Shown here in pieces: positions 41,101 to 51,789 of a stretch of DNA of 64,000 bases (the first letter of the stretch is position 1; each line of letters opens with the position of its first letter). The stretch is taken from NCBI GenBank assembly GCA_963921935.1, contig OY998175.1, positions 229,794,122 through 229,858,121 on the forward strand, written 5' to 3'. The DNA is from Galeruca laticollis. Lineage: Eukaryota > Arthropoda > Insecta > Coleoptera > Chrysomelidae. The notes under the pieces are model-generated. The model made no database searches. It saw nothing but the letters and a program-made list of their open reading frames with translations, and was not told where the DNA came from. The position numbers were made by a program, and so were the translations under genes.

Positions 41101-44100
41101 AAATGTGACAGTGTGACAAGGGGCAGGGAGAGGGTCAAAAAACTTTGTGACGTCCAATGTCAAAATTTAAAATATTAAAACACGAAATTTACATGTAAAT
41201 AAAAGACTTGAGAATTGTGGTTAAACGTGCCCGAGAAATTCTTTGTTTAATGAATGATGATGATGCTATATGAATGGAACAAAAAGATAAAGGGACATAG
41301 TTACACTGAAAAAAACAAGAATATTACAGAATGAAAAAAAAAGTATTTAAAGGAGGCACAGTTACACTGAAAAAACAAGAGACTTCAAAAAAGACATAGT
41401 TACACTGAGAAAGCAAAATAATTCACATAGTTACCCTGAAAAACCGGAGGTATTCAAAAGAGACGGTTAATTATAAAAACATATAATATACTGGGAAAAA
41501 ATGTTTTATTTTATTTTTGGAACTTACCTGTTTGAAAGTAACGTTGTTTGGAAATCCGCCGCTCTTGTCGTGCGTAAAACCTGGAACGTCGATATCGCCG
41601 TATAATATAGGCATACTAATAGGAAAAAACTCACTACTTTCCGTTTTACGTCCGCCGCCGCCGCCTCCTTGACCGTCCTCGTTTCCTGGCGGCGTTTCCT
41701 CTTTTTTCACGTAATGTTTGACATTTTTTCTCGCCACCGACACCAATTTCTGATCAATGTCTATGCCCAATACGGATTTCGCTCCGAAATCGCGAGCTAT
41801 CGATAACGTCACGTGACCTATGTTACATCCGACGTCGAGTATGTCTTTGTTGATGAACAGGTACGGATGGTGGGAGAAAACTTTTAGTCTGTAATCGGTT
41901 TCGTTGTGGGGGTTCCTGTAACCGTAATACCTGAAACGTTTTAGAGTAAAAAAAAACTTGTTTTTAATGGCCTAGAATTAGAAAAAATTATTTATAGAGT
42001 TTTTTGGCGGGAGCAGTTTTTTAAACATTTTTGCCAACATTTTGAAGTTTGGGGCGGTTTGTTTAATATTTTTACTGAATTTTGACGCGTTTTAAAATAT
42101 TTTTGCCCGAATTTCGAGGTTTGATGAGATTTTTAAAATATTTTTGCCTGAATTTTGAGGATTAAAGCAGTTTTTTAAATATTTCTGCTTGAATTTTGAG
42201 CTTCGTTCGGATTTTTAACCATTTTTGCCTGCATTTTGAGGTTTGGGGCCGTTTTAAACATCTTTTTGGATGAATTTAGAGATTTGCGGCTTTTTATATA
42301 TTTGCCCGACTTTCGAGGTTTCAAGCGACATTTAAAGTATTTTTGCCTGAATTTCGAGGTTTGAAACGATTTTAAAAATGTTTTTGCCTGAATTTCGAGT
42401 TTTGAAGAGGTTTTCAAAATATTTTTGCCAGAATTTTGTGGTTTGCGGCGGTTTTTAAAATGTTTTTGCCTAAATTTTGAGATTTGGAGCGGGTTTTTAA
42501 ATATTTTTGCCTGAATTTTGAGTTTCGAGGTTTTGTAAAATATGCTTGAATTTTGAGGTTTGATGCGGTTTGTTTAATATTTTTGCTGAATTTTGAGGTT
42601 TAAAGTGAGTTTTGAAATATTTTTGCCCAAATTTTGGGGCTTGAGGCGGTTTTTTAAATATTTTTGCCTGAAATTTGGTGTTTGCGGCTTTTTTATATAT
42701 TTGCCCGAATTTCGAGGTTTGAAGCGATTTTAAAAATATGTTTACCTTAATTTCCAGGTTTGAAGCGGTTTTCAAAATATTTTTGCCAGAATTTTGAGGT
42801 TTGCGGCGGTTTTTAAAATCTTTTATCCTAAATTTTGAGATCTGAAGCGAGTTTTTAAGATTTCTGCCTGAATTTTGGGGCTTGAGGCAGCTTGTTTAAT
42901 ATTTGAATAGACTTTTGAAGTTTGTGGCTTTTTTATTATATTTTTGCCTAATTTAGAGATTTGAGATTTTTTTGAATATTCTTGCCCGAATTTTGGGGTT
43001 TGAAGCGGTTTGTTTAATATTTTTGCAGAATTTTGAGGTTGGAGGCGTTTTTTTATTTTTTTGCCTAATTTTCGAGGTTTACAGCTGGTTTTAAAATATC
43101 TTTGATTGAATTTTGAATTCGAGGCAGGTTTTTATATCTTTTTTGCCTGAATTTTGGAATTTGAGGCAGTTTTTGAATTCATTTTGGCCGAATTTTAAAA
43201 CATTTTTGTATGAATTTCGAGGTTTGAAGCGGTTTTCAAAATATATTTGCCAGAATTTTGATGTTTGCGGCGGTTTTTAAAAACATTTTGCCTAATTTTT
43301 GAGATTTGAAGCGGTTTTTTAAAATATTTTTGCCTGAATTTTGTGGTTCGAGGCGGCTAGTTTAAATATTTTAGTAGCATTTTTAGGTTTGAGGCTTTTT
43401 TATACTTTTGCCTGAATTTTGAGTTTCGGGGCGGTTTGTTTATTATTAGAAGCGGGGTTTAAACATTTTTGCCTGTATTTTGAGGTTTCGGCCGGTTTTT
43501 AAAATCTGTTTGCCTGCATTTCGGAGTTTGAGGCGGCTTTTTAAAAATTTTTGCGGTTTAAACAGAGTTTCAAATTATTTTTGCCTGAATTTTGAGGTTT
43601 GATGCGGGGTTTTAAACATTTTTGCCTGTATTTTGAGGTTTCGGCCGGTTTTTAAAATCTTTTTGCCTGAATTTCGGGGTTTGAGGCGGTTTTTTAAAAA
43701 GTTTTGCCTGAATTTCGGGGTTTGAGGCGGTTTTTTAAAAAGTTTTGCCTGAATTTCGGGGTTTGAGGCGGTTTTTTAAAAAGTTTTGCCTGAATTTTAA
43801 GGTTTGCGGCTTTTTCATATATTTGCCCGAATTTCGAGGTTTGAAGCGATTTTAAAAATATTTTTCCGTGAATTTAGAAAATTGAAGCGGTTTTCAAAAT
43901 ATTTTTGCCAGAATTTTGAGGTTTGCAGCGGTTTTTAAAATCTTTTTTCCAAAATTTTGAGATTTGAAGCGGGTTTTTAAATATTTCTGCTTGAATTTTG
44001 GGGTTTGAGGCGGCTTGTTTAATATTTTAATAGAATTTTCGAGGAGGTTTGATGCGGGGTTTTAAACATTTTTGCCTGTATTTTGAGGTTTCGGCCGGTT

Positions 44101-47100
44101 TTTAAAATCTTTTTGCCTGAATTTCGGGGTTTGAGGCGGTTTTTTAAAAAGTTTTGCCTGAATTTCGGGGTTTGAGGCGGTTTTTTAAAAAGTTTTGCCT
44201 GAATTTTAAGGTTTGCGGCTTTTTCATATATTTGCCCGAATTTCGAGGTTTGAAGCGATTTTAAAAATATTTTTCCGTGAATTTAGAAAATTGAAGCGGT
44301 TTTCAAAATATTTTTGCCAGAATTTTGAGGTTTGCAGCGGTTTTTAAAATCTTTTTTCCAAAATTTTGAGATTTGAAGCGGGTTTTTAAATATTTCTGCT
44401 TGAATTTTGGGGTTTGAGGCGGCTTGTTTAATATTTTAATAGAATTTTCGAGGAGGTTTTTTAAATATTCTTGCCTGAATGAGGGGGTTTGATTAATATT
44501 TTTGCTGAGTTTTGAGGGTTTTTTTATATTTTTGGCTGCATTTTGAGTATCCAGCCAGTTTTTTCAATATTTTTTTCCTGAATTATGAGGTTTGAGCCGT
44601 CCTTTATAAAAGAGTTTTGAGGTATTGAGGCGGGTTTTCTAAAATTGCATAAAAGAACGTTTCCAGACAAATTTCTATACATCCGTTTTTCAAATACGTA
44701 AAAATATCACATAATCTGTGTTGTACAAGGTGTAATATCCAAAATTTCAATCAAAAGTCATCGGTTTAGACAAATTTTTAAAATGGAGGAAACTATTAAA
44801 CGAGGTGGAATATTCAAAATATCACATTTTCTTCCTAAATTTCGAGACACTGAGGCGTATATTTCAAAAGTTAAGACAGTGTTTTTAGACGAATTTCTAT
44901 ATATTCTACTTTTAAATTCTTTTTAAAATGTAGGAAATTGGGGGAATATTTAAAATTTCAAGTTTTTGTCTAAATTTAGAGGCGCTGAGGCGTTTTTTAA
45001 AGTCAATACAAAAGACAGCGTTTTCAAACAAATTTCTATATACCCTCATATGAAAAAAATTTAAAAATTGAGGAAATTGTTAACCGAGGTGGGATACCTA
45101 AAATTTCAAATTTTTGCAAAAATTTCGAGGCGATTTGAAACAAATTTCTATATACTCTCATTTAAAAAAATTAAAAATTGAGGAAACTGTTAAGTGAGGT
45201 GGAATATTCATAATTTCACATTTTCCCCCTGATTTCCGAGATGCTGAGGCGTTTCTTTTAAAAGTAAAGACATCGTTATTTGACAAATTTCTATATATTC
45301 TACTTTTAAATAATTTTAAAAATGAAGGAAACTGTTAAATGAGGTGGAATATCTACAATTTCAATTTTTTGTCTAAAATCGAGGCTATGAGGCATTTTTT
45401 TTTAAATTAATACAAAAGACAGTGTTTACAAACAAATTTCTATATACTCTCTTTTGAAAAAAAATTTAAAATTGAGAAAATTGTTAAACGAGGTGGAATA
45501 GTCAAAATTTCACATTTTTTGCCTAAATTTTGAGGTACTGAGTCGTTTCTTTTAGAAGTTAAGACAAAAGAAATTGTTTTAGACCAATTTCTATATATTC
45601 TACTTTTAAATAATTTTTAAAATGGAGGAAACTGTTACCTTGTAGAATATCTAAAATTTCAAATTTTTGCCTAAATTTCGAGGCGATTTCAAACAAATTT
45701 CTATACTCTCATTTAAAAAAAAATAAAAAATTGAGGAAACTGTTAAACGAGGTGGAATATTCATAATTTCACATTTTTTCCCTGATTTTCAAGGTGCTAA
45801 GGCGTTTCATTTAAAAGTTAAGACAAAAGACATCGTTTTAGACAAATTTCTATATATTTTACTTTTAAATAATTTTAAAAATGGAAAAAACTATTTAATG
45901 AAGTGGAATATTTAAAATTTCAAATTTTCGCCTAATTTCCGAGGCGCTGAGACGTTTTATTAAAGTTAAGACAAAAGACAACGTTTTCAAACAAATTTCT
46001 ATATACTCCCATTTAAAAAAAATTAAAAATTGAGGAAGCTGTTAAACGAGGTGGAATATTCAAAATTCACATTTTCTGCCTGAATTTCGAGGTGCTGGCG
46101 CGTTTCTTTTAAAAGTTAAGACAAAAGACATCGTTTTAGACAAATTTCTATATATTCTACATATAAATAATTTTTAAAATTAGGAAACTATTAAACGAGG
46201 TGGAATATTCAAAATTTCACATTTTCTGCCTGAATTTCGAGACACTGAGGCATATATTTCATAAGTTAAGACAGTGTTTTTTGACAAATTTCTATATATT
46301 ATACTTTTCAATATTTTTAAAATGGAGGAAATTGGGGGACTATTTAAAATTTCAAATTTTTGTCTAAATTTCGAGGCGCTGAGGCATTTTTTTAAAGTTA
46401 ATGCAAAAGACAGCGTTTTCAAACAAATTTCTATACTCTCATTTGAAAAAAATTTAAAAATTGAGGAAACTGTTAAACGAGATGGAATTTTCAAAATTTC
46501 ACATTTTTGCCTGAATTTCGAGGTGCTGACTCGTTTCTTTTAAAACTTAAGACAAAATACATCGTTATTTGACCAATTTATATATATTCTACTTTTGAAT
46601 AATTTTTATAATGAAGGAAACTGTTAAATTAGGTGGAATATCTACAATTTCAAATTTTTGCCTATAATCGAGGCGTTGAAGCATTTTTTAAAACAAAAGA
46701 CAGCGTTTTCAAACAAATTTCTATATACTCTCATTTAAAAAAAAAACGAGGAAGCTGAGGAAACGAGGTGGAATATTCAAAATTTCACATTTTCTACCTG
46801 AATTTCGAGGTACTGAGGCGTTTCTTTTAGAAGTTAAGACAAAGGCATAGTTTTTAGACAAATTTCTATAAATCTTACTTTTAAATAATTTTTAAAACGG
46901 AGGGAACTGTTAAACGAGGTGGAATATTTAAAATTTCAAAATTTAATGCCTGAATTTCGAGGTGCTTAGGTGGTTCTTTTAAAATTGCATAAGACAGCTT
47001 TTTAAAATCAAATTTTATGTATTCTCCTTTAAAATAAATTTAGAAATTAAGGAGACTGTTAAACGAGGAGGGATACCCAAAATTTCACATTTTTTGCCTG

Positions 47101-48058
47101 AAATTTGAGGTGCTGAGGCAACATTTAGACAAAAGATCCAAAAAATTTAAAAATTGAGAAAACCTTTAAACGAGGAGGAATATTGAAAATTTCATATATT
47201 TTGCCTCAATTACGAGGCGGTTTTATCAAAGTTGTACGTCCTTCTATAAAACATAAAAAAATTAAGGATATTGTTAATTGATATATAACATTCAAAATGT
47301 CACATTTTTTCCAACATTTAAAAGTTTTAACAACACATATCGTAAAAGATGGAATGGATAGTTCCACAAACACATTAAAAGATGCGGATATGTACAAATA
47401 AGCACCACAAAACATAACCAGAATCCAGTACCGACAAATGTTCGATGTAAAACAATTTCAATTAGAGAGAAAAAGTGTAATGTATGTTTACGTACCTGTT
47501 ATAATTACCGTACTGGAACCGTTTATCGCTCTCCTTGAATTGCGGCGTCGCCGTATCCTGCTGTTTGTTGTGACGAGGTTTCGGCCATTTTATCGTTGAA
47601 TTGCTGCGTTTTAACCAAGCGCCTGGTTGCGGTACCACCGGACTCACGATCTTATCCATAGAATTATTTTTGAATTTCTTCAGACCGTGGTGACCGTGTT
47701 CGTCGGATTTCCTCTTGGTTTTATCCTTCTTTATAGTCGCCGGTACCGCGGCATCCACTTTAACGGTCGACGTAGCCGTAGCGACGGTCGTCGTATCCGT
47801 AGTAATCGTGGTATCGACGTCGGTAGTCGTAGTAACCGCCGGGGACACGTTTAGAGTTAAAACCGTGCTGGGTTTTGGTTTCGTGACGATTACGTTGGTT
47901 ACAGTTGCCGGAAATTCCGGTATTTCGGGAATTTTCGCGGAATCCGCGGAAGATTCGGGCGTTTTAGCTTCCGTTGACGCAATTACGTCCGCCATGACGT
48001 CCGTTAATTCCATTGTACCGGACATGGTGCGACGTTTCTTGAGGCGTTTCTTTTTCGA
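34902..48058 (-). CDS. bin3: 7SK snRNA methylphosphate capping enzyme (MEPCE/Bin3), five exons, 5' end missing
   Basis: Methyltransferase that puts a methyl group from S-adenosylmethionine on the 5' gamma-phosphate of 7SK RNA and stays in the 7SK complex that restrains P-TEFb, in the nucleus. Exons: 47496-48058, 41528-41930, 35566-35784, 35262-35503, 34902-35139; all junctions are GT-AG and phases agree, giving 554 residues plus TAG. After a basic start (SKKKRLKKRR), a Thr/Val-rich linker and FQYGNY, the Bin3 domain has YYGYRNPHNE, DILDVGCNIGHVTLSIA (SAM binding), GIDIDQKLVSVARKNVKHY, then LCLSVTKWFHLNWGD and LRPGGKLVLEPQHW. The first exon shown begins at a splice acceptor in an open frame, so coding or leader exons lie further right. 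A poly(A) signal AATAAA (minus) lies near 34880. Both big introns carry repeat arrays. Confidence 0.93.
35262..35503 (-). other. bin3: bin3 exon D
   Basis: Acceptor CTTTCCAG, donor GTAAAA, phase 2 end. Encodes NYNSIEFFPEKFREYLLSP, AVGFAKGEILG and FKGFRRPIQVF, the C-terminal part of the Bin3 domain, then a Ser/Arg-rich linker. Confidence 0.88.
35566..35784 (-). other. bin3: bin3 exon C
   Basis: Acceptor CCTTTTCCAG then TGTAACTATATAC; donor GTAAGT; 73 codons. Encodes CNYILEDD (family motif after the SAM fold), CLSVTKWFHLNWGD and the PGGKLVLEPQHWASY segment, which hold RNA-contact and catalytic residues of the Bin3 domain. Its first seven bases and acceptor are the motif repeated in the neighbouring intron array. 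Confidence 0.9.
35800..37633. repeat. Satellite array in bin3 intron, part 1
   Basis: Dozens of degenerate units of about 33-40 bp with the core CAGTTACACTGAAAAAACAA and GTATTTGATGGAA-like spacers. From about 35900 to 36083 the units are inverted, with a palindromic join GTTTTTTCAGTGCACTG at about 36070-36098. On the gene's strand each unit reads TTTTTTCAG-TGTAACTG, a copy of the exon C splice acceptor. A Penelope element interrupts the array at 37634. Confidence 0.85.
37634..37933 (+). repeat. Left pLTR of Penelope element
   Basis: 300-bp terminal repeat, about 95% alike to the right copy by eye. It carries CTGACGA...TTTATCGAAG near 37825-37850, a hammerhead-like core (see that entry). Confidence 0.8.
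37825..37858 (+). ncRNA. Candidate hammerhead ribozyme core in left pLTR
   Basis: CTGACGA (fits CUGANGA) at 37825-37831, a GATA/TATC stem with a short loop, GAAG where GAAA is expected (37847-37850), and GTC at 37856-37858. The right copy (40552-40585) has GAAA but CTGACAA in the first box. Penelope elements are known to carry hammerheads in their pLTRs. Each copy has one core change and one extra U after the first box, so activity is doubtful. Confidence 0.45.
37935..40310 (+). pseudogene. Penelope reverse transcriptase with GIY-YIG remnant, degenerate
   Basis: Polyprotein that primes from target DNA. The N-terminal part (37935-38700) is broken by stops. From about 38400 the frame reads FENLSDTNFTDSEIEFLNNG, a conserved Penelope block, then KYDKGNTTVIL (38735) and LYGTVKLHKITKPIRPV, a TAG at about 39080, then the core at 39119-40075: ISFDVTNMFTTIP, GLPMGSPISPILANIFMD, the catalytic YRYVDDILACF, NFLDLKIQR and YRKPTQTDV. 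After about 40010 a shifted frame gives RYSEHLRAHRLKQPDKSH and LEELEIRRHLRNPQ, the tail of a GIY-YIG endonuclease whose first half is deleted. Confidence 0.85.
40367..40660 (+). repeat. Right pLTR of Penelope element
   Basis: 294-bp terminal repeat matching 37634-37933; it lacks a few bases (ATATCT) near its start relative to the left copy. Confidence 0.8.
40661..41470. repeat. Satellite array in bin3 intron, part 2
   Basis: Same CAGTTACACTGAAAAAAC units, continuing on the other side of the Penelope element up to close to exon B. A unique-looking stretch (about 41060-41290) breaks it. Confidence 0.82.
41528..41930 (-). other. bin3: bin3 exon B
   Basis: Acceptor ACGTTTCAG, donor GTAAGT. Encodes the SAM-binding half of the domain: DILDVGCNIGHVTLSIA, GIDIDQKL and the start of the region before the catalytic loop. 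It includes a GQGGGGGGRK insertion absent from my memory of vertebrate MEPCE, in a loop where the family varies. Confidence 0.9.
41990..44640. repeat. 42-bp satellite array in bin3 intron A-B
   Basis: About 60 degenerate units of about 41-42 bp, consensus near TTTTTGCCTGAATTTTGAGG then TTTGAAGCGGTTTTTAAAATA. A block of about 440 bp (43598-44036) is repeated almost exactly at 44049-44450, so recent duplication acted on top of the older array. Confidence 0.88.
44690..47250. repeat. 150-bp satellite array in bin3 intron A-B
   Basis: About 16-17 units of roughly 145-155 bp with landmarks AACGAGGTGGAATATTCAAA, TTTCACATTTTCTGCCTGAA, GAGGCGTTTCTTTTAAAAGT and GACAAATTTCTATATATTCT. The GCCTGAATTTCGAGG part is shared with the 42-bp array next to it, so the two probably have a common origin. 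Confidence 0.87.
47496..48058 (-). other. bin3: bin3 exon A
   Basis: Begins after acceptor TTCTGTTTTATAG and ends at donor GTACGT, phase 2. Encodes the basic cluster SKKKRLKKRR (likely nuclear targeting), a Thr/Val/Asp-rich disordered stretch, a second basic run KKDKTKRKSDEHGHHGLKKF and the start of the Bin3 domain (FKESDKRFQYGNYNR). The ATG at 48025 is internal to the open frame, so it may not be the start. Confidence 0.88.
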
Positions 48059-48554
48059 CTATAAAACAGAAGAAGAAAATCATTTATTCGTTAGAAGTGG
48101 TTTGAACATTATTTATTTCGAATAGGTGGCGTTATTTTGGAAATATTTTAGGCCAACCCTTAATTAATGACCTTGTATAAGCAATTTTATATTAGTAACA
48201 ATGATGTTTATTCATTCAATTATTCAAAGTACAAATAAAATCCAAATCTATTACTAATCTAAACATTGGTGAATAAACAGGAAAATGCCGTAGAAACTGA
48301 ATAAAATCAGGTTGTACACGGTAAGCATAACAAATTAATACAATAACTACACTAACTCACATACTAGAACATGTGAAAAAAATTTAAACTAAAATCCAGG
48401 TAAAGTCGCAATCAGAGTTTATACGTCCAGCCCGGGATGGGGGAAGTCTTACATTGAGTAATTTTTTTTTATCCATTATTTAGCGAAAGGCTAATTAGTA
48501 AAATTCGAGATTCACTTTATTTTCTTTTGGTTTTTACTTTATTTTCAATAGTAT
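48059..48554. other. Probable bin3 upstream intron
   Basis: AT-rich, no ORF. It starts with the splice acceptor of exon A, so on the minus strand it is intron sequence. Confidence 0.5.
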
Positions 48555-49071
48555 TGTAATGTTTTTGTTATTAATTTAAAACGTAAACGGGTGGGATAAA
48601 TCTTAAACACACGGTATGGCTACTTACTAATTTATTTAAACACTTAACTAATCACTCACACTTAATTTATATATACTCAACTAGTCACTTAAATTTAATT
48701 TATATGCACACAAACTTAATTATTAATTTATATAAACACAAACTTAATTATTAATTTATATAAACACTTTTATATTCACTTATTTACTGTTTATTTGTCA
48801 AGATCACTTTATCAACTGCCTGGTCCGCTGATCGGTCCTTTTTTACTAGAGAATTCTGGACTGCGGCTTACACAAAAAATGCCTTTCACGATATTTCTCG
48901 ATTGCCGGCTCAATCCTTAAAAGACCTTCCGAGAACATGTCTATAAAAACTGTCACAATAAATCCCAATAGACCTTCTCAGAATTCGGCGCGCTCGCCAT
49001 TTTTTTAACTCCGTTAACATCAGGTTACAGGACCGTACTTAGTATCTGCTTCGGTGTGTGAGTTCGTAACA
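48555..49071 (-). mobile_element. Solo LTR (Gypsy-type), minus
   Basis: 517-bp LTR starting TGTTACGAACTC and ending AAAAACATTACA on the minus strand, flanked by GTAT (48551-48554 and 49072-49075). It is the diverged partner of the plus-oriented LTR at 49479-49941; shared stretches include GTAAGCCGCAGTCC and CATACCGTGTGTTT. No internal element sequence remains. Confidence 0.8.
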
Positions 49072-49079
49072 GTATATAC

Positions 49080-50640
49080 ATAATGTTAAGCATTTATATA
49101 TTATATTATGAAATATATACCGATCCGTCTCTAGGATCCAATTTTTAACTTTATTTCTATACATAAAAAAATTTTGATTTAAGTTCATTTGGAAAATATT
49201 TATATAATTTGGAGCTGATATAGTTACAACTATGCTGGCCTATTGTTTTATTACATATAGGAAGCTGCGTTTTATATTCTTTGTTTCTTGTTTCATACTC
49301 ATGCTCTGTGTACCGCATTTCAATTTTTCCTTTATGAATATTAATTAGGATTTTATACGCAAATAATTGTCGTACATCATATATTCCATTTCGTTCATAT
49401 AAGTAGTTGCTTGGATATAAAATTGGTTGTTTAAAAATTACCCTTAATATTCACTTTTGTATAATATGTTATTCATATTGTTACGAAACAGCACACTGGT
49501 ATAGTCCCTAAATCCGACTCTGTCTAAGCCAGTTATAAAAGTTAAAATTATGGCGGATACGCAGGTTTTTTTTATAACTGTTTACGACTATTTTATCTAA
49601 ACATTGTTTTTGTGACCAGACTTATCTAGAAAAGGCCAGAACCAATTATTTTTGTGCGTGTAAGCCGCAGTCCGGAATTTTCTAGTAAAAAGGGCTTTAA
49701 TATAAATAAATGACTGATCAGCGGATGAGTTAGTTGATAAAGTGATCTCGTGGAATAAATACACCGAAATAGCAAACAGTAAATAAGTGAATATAAATTA
49801 GTTTAAGTGAATATACTGAGTATATATAAATTAAGTGTTAGTGATTAGTTTAGTGTTTAAATAAATTAGTAAGTAGCCATACCGTGTGTTTAAAATTTAT
49901 CCCACCCGTTTATTGTTTAAATAAATTAGAAAAACATTACAATATGTATATCGGACACTCCGGCCCATCCCAATATACCGTACTGAAGCAAACTTTGTAC
50001 TAAAGCAAAATAAATAATTTTTAAATGTTCTTTATCCAAAAAATCCCTTAATAATTTAAATCTGGATAAAAGGCCTCTGATTTTATTACTTAGATTATTT
50101 ATGTGCAAGTCCCATCTTAGGTGTCTATCAATAATTATTCCGAGATATTTGATGGACTCTGCTTCTGGAATTTCGGTATCTTTATCGATAATTAATGGAC
50201 CAAATGTAGGCAGCCCAGTAGCATAAGATGAAAAAGAAAGGTATTTGGTTTTGTTTAGGAGATTATATGCAAACCAATTTTTCATTTGAGTCAAATCTTT
50301 CTCTGCGTTTTCTTTTAGTGATTGCCATGACGGTTCTTTATATAAAATTGCCGTGTCATCGGCGAAACTTATTATAATTCCCCGTATTTTTATTTTTAAT
50401 AAACTGTTAATACATAAGGGAAACAGGGTGGGACTTAAGACTGTTCCCTGAGGAACGCCGTATATAACTTTTTTTTTGTTTGCTGACAATACTGTCCGCT
50501 GAAACGGTTTGAGTTCTATCCGTTAAATAGCTTTTTATTAGATTATAGGCATTTCCTCTTATTACATAAGAATATAGCTTTTGTAGTAGTAGTTTAGTAT
50601 TCATATAAATTGAATTTAGAGACTGTGTAACGAAATTAAC
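49080..50640 (-). pseudogene. LINE reverse transcriptase, truncated and split by a solo LTR
   Basis: C-terminal half of a LINE ORF2. Right part: a frame reading KLYSYVIRGNAYNLIKSYL and NRTQ-like text (50407-50604), then after a frameshift near 50480 GVPQGTVLSPTLF, the catalytic SFADDTAIL, KYLGIIIDRHLRWDLHI and YFALVQSLLQYGILGWAGV. Left part (49080-49475) in degraded frames has ILYPSNY-like, YDVRQLFAYKILI and GQHS blocks near the end of such proteins. The right edge near 50640 is a 5' truncation. The clade could be CR1- or Jockey-like. Confidence 0.72.
49479..49941 (+). mobile_element. Solo LTR (Gypsy-type), plus, inside a LINE
   Basis: 463-bp LTR from TGTTACGAAACAG to AACATTACA, flanked by ATAT (49475-49478 and 49942-49945). 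It splits the LINE reverse transcriptase frame: SDIH on its right continues as MNNILYK on its left when the LTR and one ATAT are skipped. Confidence 0.82.
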
Positions 50641-50699
50641 GTAAGATTTTTTTAAGATACAACATTCCTACTTTTCTGGAAGCGTTGTGTATATATATT

Positions 50700-51760
50700 T
50701 TTTATAGATTCAGGACGAAAATTTCTATATTTGATATTTTTTACTCGATTTTTTCGTATTTTGAAACCCTGTATCTGAGTTATACCAACATTGAGGACGC
50801 TGCCGATTTTTTCATCAATAGAATGAAACTTCAAGTACGTTCCTTTAAAATTTGAGCTCAATATTTCCATTGTTTTGAACTGTATAAACTTTTAAACGAA
50901 AAATCTTTTGGGATCATTAAACATATTTTCATATTTTGAGTTATACCAACATTAAGGATACTGCTAATTTTTTTAACAATAGAATGATCCTTCAAGAACG
51001 TTCCTTTAGAATTTCAGCTCAATATTTCCATTATTTTGATCTGTAGGAATTTTTCGAAAATATATTTTGGAACTCATAAAACATGTTTTCTTATTTTGAA
51101 TCCCCGTATCTCAATAATACCAACATTTAGGACATTGCCGATTTTTGTACCAATAGAATGATCCTTAAAGAACATTCCTTTAGAGTTTGAGCTCAAAATT
51201 TCCATTATTTTGATCTGTTAGAATTTTTAAACGAAAACACTTTTCAGGGCTGTCTAAATTTAAAAATTCTAATTATTTCAAAAATTTCGATTAAATTCCA
51301 AAAACATATTATTTTATATCACGTACGACTTCAAATTATAGCCCGATACAAGTTTTAATCAACCTAGATGAACATTAAATTTAATAAATGCCGATTAATC
51401 ATATTTTCAAGTCTTATATATCCCAGTTATACCAACATTTAGGACACTACCGATTTTTTCATCAATTGACTAATCCTTCAAGTACGCTCCTTTAAAATTT
51501 GAGGTACATATTTCCGTTATGTTGATCGGTATGAATGATTAAACGAAAACACGTTTTGGGACTCACTAAACATGTTTACATATTTTAAGCCTCGTATCTC
51601 TATTATACCAACATTTAGGACACTACCGATTTTGTTATCAATAGAACGACCCTTCTAAAACGTTCTGTTAGACTTTGAGCGCAATAAATCTATTAACTTG
51701 ATGTGTATGAATAAGGAAAACACGTTTTGGAACACATAAAACATATTTTGAAGTCAAATA
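50700..51760. repeat. Tandem repeat of about 165-185 bp, with five or six units
   Basis: Units marked by TATACCAACATTTAGGACAC, AATAGAATGATCCTTCAAG, ACGTTCCTTTAAAATTTGAG and TTTCCATTATTTTGATCTGT recur at about 50780, 50945, 51115, 51430 and 51610. The middle (about 51270-51400) is a diverged insertion. No coding sense was seen. Confidence 0.75.
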
Positions 51761-51789
51761 ATGCAGCCCTCATGAGAAAAAATTGGAAG

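Noticed and set aside
47627..48125. Plus-strand ORFs opposite bin3 exon A
   Set aside because: Shadow frames of the Thr/Val-rich exon; splice sites and homology support the minus strand.
48555..49941. A single LTR element with inverted LTRs like that at 5252
   Set aside because: Each LTR has its own 4-bp flanking duplication and the DNA between is LINE sequence, so they are two solo LTRs.
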